Position numbers and translations under genes: made by a program. This document shows positions 1 through 7,613 of a stretch of 17,685 bases of DNA, in pieces. Position 1 is the stretch's first letter, and each line of letters begins with the position of its first letter. The stretch covers positions 1 to 17,685 of the forward strand of contig CAJXIT010000023.1 of assembly GCA_913054055.1 (NCBI GenBank), read 5' to 3'. The notes below the pieces were generated by a model. The model ran no database searches. It was not told where the DNA came from and worked only from the letters and a program-made list of their open reading frames with translations. Source of the DNA: an uncultured Thalassolituus sp. (GTDB taxonomy: Bacteria > Pseudomonadota > Gammaproteobacteria > Pseudomonadales > Oceanobacteraceae).

Positions 1-10
1 GATTAATTAA

Positions 11-628
11 GTGAAATATTTTATTGTCATTTTTGCTTTTATGATTAGCCAGTTGTCTTTTGCTAATGAAGCAATCACCACACAGACAGCAGTAGTTGAC
101 CAAGTACAAGCAGACATCGCACAACCCTATGTGACCTTTACCACCACCAAAGGGGAGTTTGTTTTAGAATTGAACCCTGCTAAAGCCCCTATTACCGTGG
201 CTAACTTTTTAGACTACGCCAATAGTGGATTTTATAAAGGCACGATTTTTCACCGTGTGATTAAAGACTTTATGGTTCAAGGTGGTGGCTTTACCGAACA
301 AATGGCTCGTAAAACCCCTAACGCACAAATTAAAAACGAAGCCAACAACGGCTTATTCAATAACCGCGGCACCGTGGCCATGGCCAGAACTGCGAAAGTG
401 GATAGCGCTAGCAGCCAGTTTTTTATTAACGTGAAAAATAATTACTTTTTAAATAACGGTTACCGTGATTTTGGTTACGCCGTCTTTGCCAAAGTAGTAA
501 AAGGCATGGAACTCATTGACGAATTAAGTTTGCTTGAAACCGGAGTTAAAAACGGCATGCGAGACGTGCCAGTTGAACCCATTATCGTTCTAGATGTAAC
601 AGTCAGCTACGAAAAACCGGCTGAATAA
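11..628 (+). CDS. Secreted cyclophilin-type peptidyl-prolyl cis-trans isomerase
   Basis: Catalyses cis-trans isomerisation of Xaa-Pro bonds, here probably in the periplasm. Residues 1-18 form a signal peptide with an SFA cleavage site before Asn19. The cyclophilin domain spans about residues 39-200 and keeps the active-site signatures: FHRVI at 80-84 (catalytic Arg82), FMVQGGGF at 87-94 and SSQFFIN at 134-140. At 205 residues it has the usual size of a bacterial PpiA-like enzyme. The start is GTG; an in-frame stop lies directly before it, and the next ATG (position 41) would remove most of the signal peptide. No clear Shine-Dalgarno is visible in the ten bases available. It converges on the transporter gene. 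Family is certain; PpiA orthology is likely but not proven. Confidence 0.93.
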   Translation: MKYFIVIFAFMISQLSFANEAITTQTAVVDQVQADIAQPYVTFTTTKGEFVLELNPAKAPITVANFLDYANSGFYKGTIFHRVIKDFMVQGGGFTEQMARKTPNAQIKNEANNGLFNNRGTVAMARTAKVDSASSQFFINVKNNYFLNNGYRDFGYAVFAKVVKGMELIDELSLLETGVKNGMRDVPVEPIIVLDVTVSYEKPAE

Positions 629-642
629 CATAGTGCCCTCTT

Positions 643-663
643 CTGCCAGTGTTTCACTGGCAG
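643..663 (+). terminator. Hairpin between convergent genes, likely terminator
   Basis: Perfect 9-bp arms (CTGCCAGTG and its complement) around a TTT loop, starting 15 bases after the cyclophilin stop and ending 16 bases before the transporter stop. The following TGCTTTCCCC is only a weak U-tract, so termination may be inefficient. The hairpin could serve both convergent genes. Confidence 0.6.
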
Positions 664-678
664 TGCTTTCCCCTCTAC

Positions 679-1560
679 TCAATTCATTAAAACATACAAA
701 ACCGGCGGCAGTATCAGTACCACCAGTAAGGTGGAAATCATCACCATGCTGGCCACTACCTCCACGTTCTTACCTGACTTCAAAGCAAATAAATAATTAA
801 ACACCGCAACGGGCATAATGCCCTGAAGAATCAATACCGCTTTTGCCGTTCCTTGCAAACTCAGCAACTCTGCCACCCCATAGGCCACACAACCACCAAT
901 ACAAATCCTTAAAACAGAATACAACAAGCCAACAGGCCATTGTTTTACCTGAATAGATGCAAGCGACACCCCTAGCGTAATTAACATTAACGGAATGGTT
1001 AACTGTCCAATCAACCCCACACTATTGTTCAACCAAGCGGGTAATTCAATTGAAAAACCAACCATCACCACCGCAATTAAAATAGCCCACATAATAGGAT
1101 TGGATAAAAACGTAGAAAGCTTAATGGGCTCGCCTGTGGCCACAGCCATGCCAATACTGAAATGGGCAATGGATATCACCATAAAGTAGGCCACAGCCAA
1201 AGCCAGCCCTTCATTACCAAATGCAAATAAAGCCAAAGGTAATCCTAAGTTCCCCACATTAGGGAAGGCCAAACTCACATAAAACGTGCGAAAAGAGTGC
1301 CCCTGCAACCTAATCACAAGCAATGCGATTAAGGTCACTGTGATTAATACCATAACCGTGGCCAGCGCCATTTGCCAAAAAGCATCCGCTGATAATGCCA
1401 CCCGGCCAATGCTGCTCACGATTAAGCAAGGGGCGCCAATATTCAAAACTAACTTGGAAACAAAATCACTTGGGTAATCTTCAGAAGACTTACCCCAGAT
1501 ATAGCCTATGATCGCACAGCAAAAAACAGGCGCGATGACATTAAAGATTTCAACAAGCAA
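679..1560 (-). CDS. AEC-family (auxin efflux carrier-like) transporter
   Basis: Inner-membrane permease of the AEC family (Mem_trans fold), whose bacterial members export or take up small organic acids or similar solutes; the substrate cannot be told from sequence. The 293 residues are almost entirely hydrophobic segments, about 8-10 helices, with the typical opening into a first helix followed by GYIWGK, a FPNVGNLGLPLALF motif near residues 99-112, and the LGVSLAS motif in the second half. The start is TTG, chosen because it puts the first helix at the expected position; the few codons upstream back to a stop contain no ATG or GTG, and an AGAGAA stretch may serve as a weak ribosome site. It is divergent from mnmC, 56 bp away. 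Confidence 0.88.
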   Translation of the reverse strand: MLVEIFNVIAPVFCCAIIGYIWGKSSEDYPSDFVSKLVLNIGAPCLIVSSIGRVALSADAFWQMALATVMVLITVTLIALLVIRLQGHSFRTFYVSLAFPNVGNLGLPLALFAFGNEGLALAVAYFMVISIAHFSIGMAVATGEPIKLSTFLSNPIMWAILIAVVMVGFSIELPAWLNNSVGLIGQLTIPLMLITLGVSLASIQVKQWPVGLLYSVLRICIGGCVAYGVAELLSLQGTAKAVLILQGIMPVAVFNYLFALKSGKNVEVVASMVMISTLLVVLILPPVLYVLMN

Positions 1561-1571
1561 AAGGATTTCTC

Positions 1572-1580
1572 TGATAAAAT
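1572..1580 (+). promoter_or_regulatory. Candidate extended -10 promoter of mnmC
   Basis: TGATAAAAT fits the extended -10 form TGnTAtaaT with one mismatch. It lies 36 bases before the mnmC ATG, in the short gap between divergent genes. No good -35 box is seen at 17 bp, as is common for extended -10 promoters. This is prediction only. Confidence 0.4.
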
Positions 1581-1616
1581 GCGGACAATTAGATCACTGC
1601 ATTATGAAAGCCACAC

Positions 1617-3608
1617 ATGATAAAGCAAGCGCAATTAGAATGGTCAAATGGCACTCCAGTTTCCACCGCCTTTGAAGACGTATACTTCAACAAAGCAAAC
1701 GGTGCGCTAGAAACCAACTATGTATTCCTAGAGGGCAATCACCTAGAGCAGCGCTGGTCTGAATCCACTTTAACAAAAGACCACTTCACCATCGCCGAAA
1801 CCGGATTTGGCACGGGCTTAAATTTTCTGTGCGCTTGGGATCTATGGCTTAAGCACAGCCAAGAACATCAACACCTACACTTTTTATCCGTAGAGTGCTT
1901 CCCTCTCGATAAAGCCAGCTTAATTCAAGCTTTATCCGCATGGCCACAATTTGAGCACTTAACTCAGTTATTAATTGATCATTACCCACCCTTGGTCGAA
2001 GGCTGGCACAGCATTCACTTGCCCAAACCCAATGCTGATTCAGGCCATGTGGTCTTACATTTGTTTTTAGGGGATGTACACGACTGGCTACCGCAAATAG
2101 ACACGCAAGTGGACGCTTGGTTTTTAGATGGTTTTGCCCCTTCTCGAAACCCTGATATGTGGAATGAACAACTGTTCCTGCAGATGGCACGCTTAACACC
2201 ATTCAATGGAACCGTTGCAACATTCACTGCCGCATCAAAAATCCAAAGGGGATTAAAAGCGGCTGGCTTTAAAGTAAGCAAACGAAAAGGCTATGGTCAT
2301 AAGCGTGAAATGGTAATGGCATCTCAACAATATACCAATGGCCCCCAGGCTCCATCCTGGCTACACAATACTCCTTGGTTAAATACTCGTCACAATAATA
2401 ACTACACTGAAAAAACAGCAACTATCATTGGTGCAGGCATAGCAGGCTGCAGCACTGCTTATGCTCTGGCTAAACGGGGCTGGAAAGTAAATCTTATCGA
2501 TAAAGAAAGTGTTGCCAGCGGGGCATCAGGAAACGCTCAAGGTGTGCTTTATGCCAAACTTTCAGCCGAAATGAACCTTCATAGCCAGTTTTATTTGTCA
2601 GGCTACCTGCTAAGTTTACAACTGCTTAATCAGCAATTATCCGATAAAAAGAACTGGGATAATTGTGGTGTATTACAATTGGCCACTAATGAAAAAGAAG
2701 AAAAACGTCAAAGTAATTTTTGCAAAAAATATCAATTTGAAGAAGTGGTCATACCTGTCAATAAACAACAAGCCAGTGAAATTGCCGGTACAGATATCCC
2801 TTATCCTGGCCTGTTCTTTAAAAATGGTGCCTGGGTATACCCAAGGTCTTGGTGCCAAGCATTAATCAAACATGACAATATTCAACTACTGGAACATACA
2901 GACGTTAAAGCCATACACCGCCTTAATGCACAGGAGCAGAACCCTAGCTGGTCTGTTGAGACTGATACCCAATCCTTAAAAAGTGAAATAGTCATTGTCT
3001 GTAATGCCAATGAGGCCATCAAATTTGAAACATTGAATTTTTTACCCACCAAACCTGTGGCTGGGCAAGTGACCCAGTTGCCCGAACAAAACATACATTT
3101 AAAAACCGTTTTATGCGGTGACCACTATGTCACCCCAACCCACAATCAAGACTTAAACTTTGGCGCCTCGTATCGCATTAAAAGTGACAATGTGGACGTG
3201 CTGGAATCTGAAAATCATTCAAACCTTGAAAACTTAGCCACTTGCTTTCCAAGTATTGCCACTCAAATAGATAAACAGGCCGCACCTATTGGCCGAGCGT
3301 CTGTAAGGTGCACCTCACCGGATTACACTCCCATCGCTGGAGCGGTATGTGACGAATCGTATTTTTTAGACAATTTTTCTGAATTAAAGAAAAATCGAAA
3401 GTGGAAGTTTCAGAAGCCTGCGAAGTTTATTGAAGGACTGTATGTGAATATTGCACACGGTTCTCGCGGATTAAGTTCGGCGCCTTTATGTGCTGAAATG
3501 ATTGTGGCTCAAATAACGGGAGAGCCCTTACCTCTTCCAAAAGCACAAGTGAACATACTTAACCCTAATCGGTTTTTGGTGAATAAAGTCATTAAAAGCG
3601 GATGCTAA
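1617..3608 (+). CDS. mnmC: Bifunctional tRNA mnm5s2U biosynthesis protein MnmC
   Basis: Performs the last two steps of 5-methylaminomethyl-2-thiouridine synthesis at the wobble base (U34) of certain tRNAs. The C-terminal FAD oxidoreductase removes the carboxymethyl group of cmnm5(s2)U and the N-terminal SAM-dependent methyltransferase methylates the resulting amine. The methyltransferase domain (about 1-245) shows ETGFGTGLNF at 61-70 and the motif DAWFLDGFAPSRNPDMW at 166-182. The FAD domain starts near 267 with the dinucleotide fold IGAGIAG (271-277), then GASGNAQGVLYAKLS near residues 301-315 and HGSRGLSSAPL close to the C-terminus. The 663 residues match the full-length fused enzyme. A weak GAAAG lies before the ATG. 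Its stop overlaps that of the convergent 72-codon gene. Confidence 0.97.
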   Translation: MIKQAQLEWSNGTPVSTAFEDVYFNKANGALETNYVFLEGNHLEQRWSESTLTKDHFTIAETGFGTGLNFLCAWDLWLKHSQEHQHLHFLSVECFPLDKASLIQALSAWPQFEHLTQLLIDHYPPLVEGWHSIHLPKPNADSGHVVLHLFLGDVHDWLPQIDTQVDAWFLDGFAPSRNPDMWNEQLFLQMARLTPFNGTVATFTAASKIQRGLKAAGFKVSKRKGYGHKREMVMASQQYTNGPQAPSWLHNTPWLNTRHNNNYTEKTATIIGAGIAGCSTAYALAKRGWKVNLIDKESVASGASGNAQGVLYAKLSAEMNLHSQFYLSGYLLSLQLLNQQLSDKKNWDNCGVLQLATNEKEEKRQSNFCKKYQFEEVVIPVNKQQASEIAGTDIPYPGLFFKNGAWVYPRSWCQALIKHDNIQLLEHTDVKAIHRLNAQEQNPSWSVETDTQSLKSEIVIVCNANEAIKFETLNFLPTKPVAGQVTQLPEQNIHLKTVLCGDHYVTPTHNQDLNFGASYRIKSDNVDVLESENHSNLENLATCFPSIATQIDKQAAPIGRASVRCTSPDYTPIAGAVCDESYFLDNFSELKKNRKWKFQKPAKFIEGLYVNIAHGSRGLSSAPLCAEMIVAQITGEPLPLPKAQVNILNPNRFLVNKVIKSGC

Positions 3609-3823
3609 GTCTGGGAATCGTTTGCCGCTTTATCGCGCCCATAAGGGCACTTGGGCATCACGTGGTTTTTAGCCGTCATTCGATTTTCACGAATCGCAAT
3701 CATCACTTCTTCAATTTGCTGGCACTGTAACCGGGTTTCAGCCAACTGTGCCTGCAGTTGATCTGTACATGAAAATAGCTCTTTCATGACTTTTCTAAAC
3801 TTATAATTTTGAATATTGGCCAT
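3605..3823 (-). CDS. Small hypothetical protein, 72 residues
   Basis: I do not recognise this protein. It has no signal peptide or membrane segment. Residues 13-45 are rich in Gln, Glu, Leu and Arg and probably form one long helix or short coiled coil; the tail is basic and polar with a CPYG motif. A plausible ribosome site (GGATAGGTG) precedes the ATG; a second ATG at codon 13 is an alternative. Its TAG and the mnmC TAA share bases in CTAA, so no terminator fits between these convergent genes. It lies 167 bp after yheU on the same strand. The good start signal and uninterrupted frame favour a real gene, but it could be spurious. Confidence 0.55.
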   Translation of the reverse strand: MANIQNYKFRKVMKELFSCTDQLQAQLAETRLQCQQIEEVMIAIRENRMTAKNHVMPKCPYGRDKAANDSQT

Positions 3824-3990
3824 ACACCTATCCGCTGTGTAAAAGGGGTTACCCTTAGATTAGCTGTATTTAAACAAGGGGTGTTAATAGCAGAACCAAA
3901 CAACCTAAAGAAGTTGTCACTTATTACTAGATCACTAGCTGTAATCGCGCAGAGACTGCCCGATAAATACTAGCGCTAAAGGCCACTCAC

Positions 3991-4224
3991 TCAAAGCTGA
4001 GTTTTATGCAGGATACTCACAGACTGAGATTGATGATCAAATACGATGTTCGCTTCACCGCTGCGTAACAAGGATAGTACTTGCTCACGTTTTTCTTCAA
4101 GAGACCACTCCTGAAGACCATAATCCGTGCCTTCACGGTTTATAAATTCTTCAATCACCCCGTCTAAGGCGTCTTTAGAAAGTTGATCATAGGGGATTGG
4201 TGTATATTCGAATGAATCGCTCAT
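3991..4224 (-). CDS. yheU: YheU-family (UPF0270) protein
   Basis: Small cytosolic protein of the UPF0270 family; as far as I know the function is not established. It aligns with E. coli YheU along its length: IPYDQLSKDALDGVIEEF near residues 10-27, then INREGTDYG (28-36), the EEKREQV segment, and a C-terminal part with GEANIVFDHQSQSVSIL. The 77 residues are close to the family's usual 70-75. It follows the 146-codon gene after a 17-bp gap, so the two are probably co-transcribed. The nearest AGGG lies too far upstream to be a normal ribosome site, which suggests translation helped by the gene before it. Confidence 0.88.
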   Translation of the reverse strand: MSDSFEYTPIPYDQLSKDALDGVIEEFINREGTDYGLQEWSLEEKREQVLSLLRSGEANIVFDHQSQSVSILHKTQL

Positions 4225-4241
4225 AAATCGGCAATAAAACC

Positions 4242-4682
4242 CTATTTAAGAAACGCGGCTTCGCGTTCCCATTCGCACTTCACACGCATATCGCCACTAT
4301 TGGGCACATGACAGCCCCTAGAGGCAGGTTCCCATTGAAAGGTATGCTTACCGCTTAATTCCGTTTCTAGATGAACTGTGGCACTTACCCAATACATTTT
4401 ACCCAGCAGCTCTTCAAACATGGCCATCCAGCGTTCCCATTCATACTCTACTGCACGGTAAGAAGCGCCGAAGTGCACAACCTGAGTGTGGTAAGCACCG
4501 CTAAATACATCCAAGCCAGGCAAAGCGAACATGTCGCCACATAAAAAAGGTGAGCTAACATCAAACGATTGCGGCAAATCTAATAAACTTGCACTGTTCA
4601 CCATACGACGTTTCTGAGCGTCCAGTTCTGGCGCCATAGCAACGTCTTTAATGATTCCGTATACGATCGATTCCTGATCCAC
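4242..4682 (-). CDS. Hypothetical protein, 146 residues
   Basis: I do not recognise this family. The protein looks soluble and acidic, without signal peptide or membrane helices. It is rich in aromatic residues (WERWMAMFEELLGKMYW around 82-98), and its second half has alternating strands (VSATVHLETELSG, HTFQWEP, MRVKCEWE) suggestive of a small beta-rich fold. Four Cys/His-containing segments are present but no metal motif is recognisable. The GTG start has a good AAAGGG eight bases upstream. It is the first gene of a likely unit with yheU, 17 bp downstream. The coding frame is clean and the start signal good, so I take it as real; the function is unknown. Confidence 0.75.
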   Translation of the reverse strand: MDQESIVYGIIKDVAMAPELDAQKRRMVNSASLLDLPQSFDVSSPFLCGDMFALPGLDVFSGAYHTQVVHFGASYRAVEYEWERWMAMFEELLGKMYWVSATVHLETELSGKHTFQWEPASRGCHVPNSGDMRVKCEWEREAAFLK

Positions 4683-4791
4683 TCACAAGCCCTTTTTGCT
4701 TATTTTTTATGCTGGGTTTCGTGTTTTCATTAACACTGATATTTAAACTACTTGATACCAAAATATCCGCTAAAAAGCGATCTCTTTGTTT

Positions 4792-4807
4792 CCATGATCC
4801 TTCATGG
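4792..4807. repeat. Small inverted repeat after the lipoprotein gene
   Basis: Arms CCATGA/TCATGG around TCCT, 18 bases beyond the lipoprotein stop. A second tiny hairpin (CGCT, four A, AGCG) lies at about 4768-4779. Neither is followed by a U-tract on the minus strand, so they are weak candidates for the end of the operon transcript. Otherwise the gap 4683-4824 holds only the ribosome site of the 146-codon gene. Confidence 0.3.
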
Positions 4808-4824
4808 TTCACGGTTTTTGATTA

Positions 4825-5451
4825 TTAACCCCAAAAAGAACGCCAAAGCCGAGAGCCCTCTAATTCCCCTTTGCAGCCATTAAGTTGGTGCTGATACATG
4901 CGGCTTCTTTTTTCAACTTTTTTTGCTACCTTCAGCAACCAAGGTTTATTCAAATAGGTTTTGCGCTGAAAACCGCCCTGCCCTTCGTGATAAGCCAAAT
5001 ACAAACTGTACGCATCATGGGGATTAATTTTATTTCGGATAAGAGATCGATGGTTATACCAACCAATAAAGTCCACCGCATCTTCAAAGTCATCTCGATC
5101 AGCACCCCAATTTTCTGCTTTCTCTTGATACTCTTCCCAAGTGCCATCTAATGCTTGTGCATATCCATAGGCACTAGAGGCTCGACCTGTGGGAATGATC
5201 CATAAAAACCACTCCCATGGTGGCCGAGCATCTTGAACAAATTTTGATTCTTGGTGAATAAATGCCATGGTCACATGCTGAGGCACTCGCCATTTTTCAT
5301 ACACCTCGTCTGCGGCCAAATACCAATCGTAATATTCGTCAAACATGTCACACACATTATTAATATTTTGTGGCGGCGCTATGGAGCAGGCTGACATTAA
5401 AACAATCGCTATCAGCAAGGTTGCTTTTTTAAGGATTTGACTAAGTTTCAT
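4825..5451 (-). CDS. Lipoprotein with lytic transglycosylase-like (SLT) domain
   Basis: Probable outer-membrane-anchored murein lytic transglycosylase, which would cleave the MurNAc-GlcNAc bond. I chose the ATG at 5451 because it gives a clean lipoprotein signal: Lys-rich start, hydrophobic core and lipobox LMSAC with Cys22 followed by Ser (not an inner-membrane retention signal). In-frame ATG (5463) and GTG (5469) also exist. SLT-like features are AFIHQESKF (63-71) with candidate catalytic Glu68, ASSAYGYAQ (91-99) in place of the usual GAxGLMQ, WYNHRS (131-136) and LAYHEGQGGF (152-161). At 208 residues it is little more than the domain. The start overlaps the last 11 bases of ligA, so translation is probably coupled. 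Fold likely; enzyme activity inferred. Confidence 0.82.
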   Translation of the reverse strand: MKLSQILKKATLLIAIVLMSACSIAPPQNINNVCDMFDEYYDWYLAADEVYEKWRVPQHVTMAFIHQESKFVQDARPPWEWFLWIIPTGRASSAYGYAQALDGTWEEYQEKAENWGADRDDFEDAVDFIGWYNHRSLIRNKINPHDAYSLYLAYHEGQGGFQRKTYLNKPWLLKVAKKVEKRSRMYQHQLNGCKGELEGSRLWRSFWG

Positions 5452-7540
5452 GATTAATTCCATGGGCACTCAATAAATCCAGTAATGCGGCTTCATCAAA
5501 TACATCAATGCCCAAATCTTGCGCCTTGGTTAATTTCGAACCGGCTTTTTCACCGGCAATTAAACCACTGGTTTTTGCCGAAACACTTCCGGCAACTTTT
5601 GCCCCTAGGCTTTGTAAATATTGCTTGGCTTGATCACGGCCCATGCTGGACAGGGTTCCGGTAACCACAAACGTTTTACCCAATAACGGCTGATCAGCTT
5701 CCGATTTTTGCTCTATAGCAGGCCATTGAATACCAATATTTAATAAACCATCAATGATTTCTTGATTATGAGGCTCTGAGAAAAACTGAAGTATGTATTT
5801 CGCTACGATTGGCCCCACATCTTCCACTTCAATCAGTGCATCAAAGTCGGCTTTAACCAAGGTACGAATATCCAAAAAGTGATTTACTAAACTTTGCGCG
5901 GTGGCCACACCGACCTCTCGAATACCTAATGCATATAAGAATTTTGCAAACGTAGTATTTTTACTGGCTTCAATAGCGGCCAATAAATTCTGCGCCGATT
6001 TATCGCCCATGCGTTCTAGGTTAGCGATATCATCATGTTTTAAGCGGTATAAATCTAAAAAGCTTTTTATCTTTTCTTCATCCACCAACTGCTCAACAAT
6101 TTTATCTCCCAAACCATCAATGTCTAAGGCCTTACGAGAAGCAAAGTGTTTGATAGCTTCTTTACGCTGTGCAGCACACACCAAACCACCTGTACAGCGG
6201 GCTACGGCTTCATCTTCCATACGCTCCACATGGCTTTCACACACAGGGCATAATTCAGGTAGGCTAATGGCCTTGGCATCTGCCGGGCGCTTTTCCATCA
6301 CCACTTTTACTATCTGAGGAATCACATCACCGGCTCGGCGAATAATCACAGTATCGCCAATGCAAACATTTAAGCGCTCTACTTCGTCCATATTATGCAA
6401 GGTGGCATTTGAAACCGTCACACCACCTACAAATACAGGTGTTAAGCGAGCAACTGGCGTCACCGCTCCTGTACGCCCTACTTGAAACTCCACGTCTTCA
6501 AGCAAGGTCATTTCTTCTTGTGCTGGAAACTTACGGGCAATGGCCCAGCGTGGTGCTCGACCGGTAAAACCTAAGGTTTGTTGCAATTCGATATCATTGA
6601 TTTTGTAAACGATGCCATCAATTTCATAAGCCAATTGATTACGCTTTGCTTCCAGTTGTTGATAGTATTCCAGTAATCCTTCAACCCCTTTCACCACTTT
6701 TGATTCAGGGTTGGTTTTAAAACCCCATTGAGAAAACTGATTTAAAATCTCACTGTGCTTAGCTGGCATCTCAGCCCCTTCCACACGGCCAAGGCTATAA
6801 CAACAAAATTCAAGTGGGCGTGATGCGGTAATTTTTGAATCCAATTGACGCAGGCTTCCAGCCGCTGCATTTCTGGGGTTCACAAACGGCTTTTCATCGT
6901 TGGCAATGGCACGCTGATTAAAGGCATCAAAGCCGGCTTTTGGCATATACACTTCACCGCGCACTTCAAGTACATCAGGGTGACCTGTGCCCATAAGTTT
7001 TAATGGAATGGACGAAACTGTTTTAATATTTTGGGTGATGTTTTCACCCACACTGCCATCACCACGGGTGGCCGCTCGCACTAAAATGCCGCTTTCATAT
7101 AATAAGCTAACCGCAATGCCATCCAACTTAGGTTCACATGCGTATTCAGCCACACCCTCTTTCAGCACCACTAATTTTTTTAATCGCTTATCAAAGTCAG
7201 CTAAATCATCACTATTAAATGCGTTATCTAAACTGAGCATGGCCACTTCGTGGGTTACTTGTTCAAACTGGGATAAAGGGGCCGCACCCACACGTTGAGT
7301 TGGAGAATCAGGGGAAAAATATTCTGGAGAACCCGCTTCTATGTCTTTCAGTTCATGAAACAAGCGATCGTATTGAGCATCAGGAATGCTAGGGTCATCC
7401 ATTACATAATAAGCATGATTCGCTTCATGAAGAAGCTTATGTAATTCTTGTACCCGTTCAGCCAAGACACCACCGGTTTGTTTCTGTTTTTCAGATGGCT
7501 CGTCTGGTATATCATCAAATAATGAAGGCTGATCAGACAT
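5441..7540 (-). CDS. ligA: NAD-dependent DNA ligase LigA
   Basis: Seals nicks in duplex DNA (Okazaki fragments, repair) using NAD+. Domains in order: the Ia segment with HAYYVMDDPSIPDAQYDRL (42-60); the adenylation domain with EPKLDGIAVSL (136-146, nucleophile Lys138) and EIDGIVYKI near 306-314; the OB fold; a Cys4 zinc finger (Cys431, 434, 449, 455); a helix-hairpin-helix domain (about 465-600) and a BRCT domain (about 618-695). The 699 residues are about 25 more than E. coli LigA, because of an acidic N-terminal extension that carries QPSLF at residues 4-8. The ATG has AGGAA six bases upstream. It follows zipA by 73 bp and overlaps the lipoprotein start. Confidence 0.98.
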   Translation of the reverse strand: MSDQPSLFDDIPDEPSEKQKQTGGVLAERVQELHKLLHEANHAYYVMDDPSIPDAQYDRLFHELKDIEAGSPEYFSPDSPTQRVGAAPLSQFEQVTHEVAMLSLDNAFNSDDLADFDKRLKKLVVLKEGVAEYACEPKLDGIAVSLLYESGILVRAATRGDGSVGENITQNIKTVSSIPLKLMGTGHPDVLEVRGEVYMPKAGFDAFNQRAIANDEKPFVNPRNAAAGSLRQLDSKITASRPLEFCCYSLGRVEGAEMPAKHSEILNQFSQWGFKTNPESKVVKGVEGLLEYYQQLEAKRNQLAYEIDGIVYKINDIELQQTLGFTGRAPRWAIARKFPAQEEMTLLEDVEFQVGRTGAVTPVARLTPVFVGGVTVSNATLHNMDEVERLNVCIGDTVIIRRAGDVIPQIVKVVMEKRPADAKAISLPELCPVCESHVERMEDEAVARCTGGLVCAAQRKEAIKHFASRKALDIDGLGDKIVEQLVDEEKIKSFLDLYRLKHDDIANLERMGDKSAQNLLAAIEASKNTTFAKFLYALGIREVGVATAQSLVNHFLDIRTLVKADFDALIEVEDVGPIVAKYILQFFSEPHNQEIIDGLLNIGIQWPAIEQKSEADQPLLGKTFVVTGTLSSMGRDQAKQYLQSLGAKVAGSVSAKTSGLIAGEKAGSKLTKAQDLGIDVFDEAALLDLLSAHGINHET

Positions 7541-7613
7541 GGTTTATTCCTAAATTTCTTAGCCTTGGCTCCATCCCCTTGAATGAGGCAGCTCCAAATT
7601 TTTGTAAGCTATG

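Noticed and set aside
1849..2202. Open frame of 117 codons on the minus strand inside mnmC
   Set aside because: Lies wholly within the conserved methyltransferase domain, with no credible start region or family resemblance.
4825..5469. GTG start at 5469 for the lipoprotein
   Set aside because: It would put six extra residues before the charged start of the lipoprotein signal; the ATG at 5451 gives the normal 22-residue distance to the lipobox Cys.
5901..6317. Open frame of 138 codons on the plus strand inside ligA
   Set aside because: It is antisense to a highly conserved gene, has no recognisable motifs and odd composition; it is a shadow of the ligA reading frame. The same applies to the plus-strand frames inside zipA, smc and acs.
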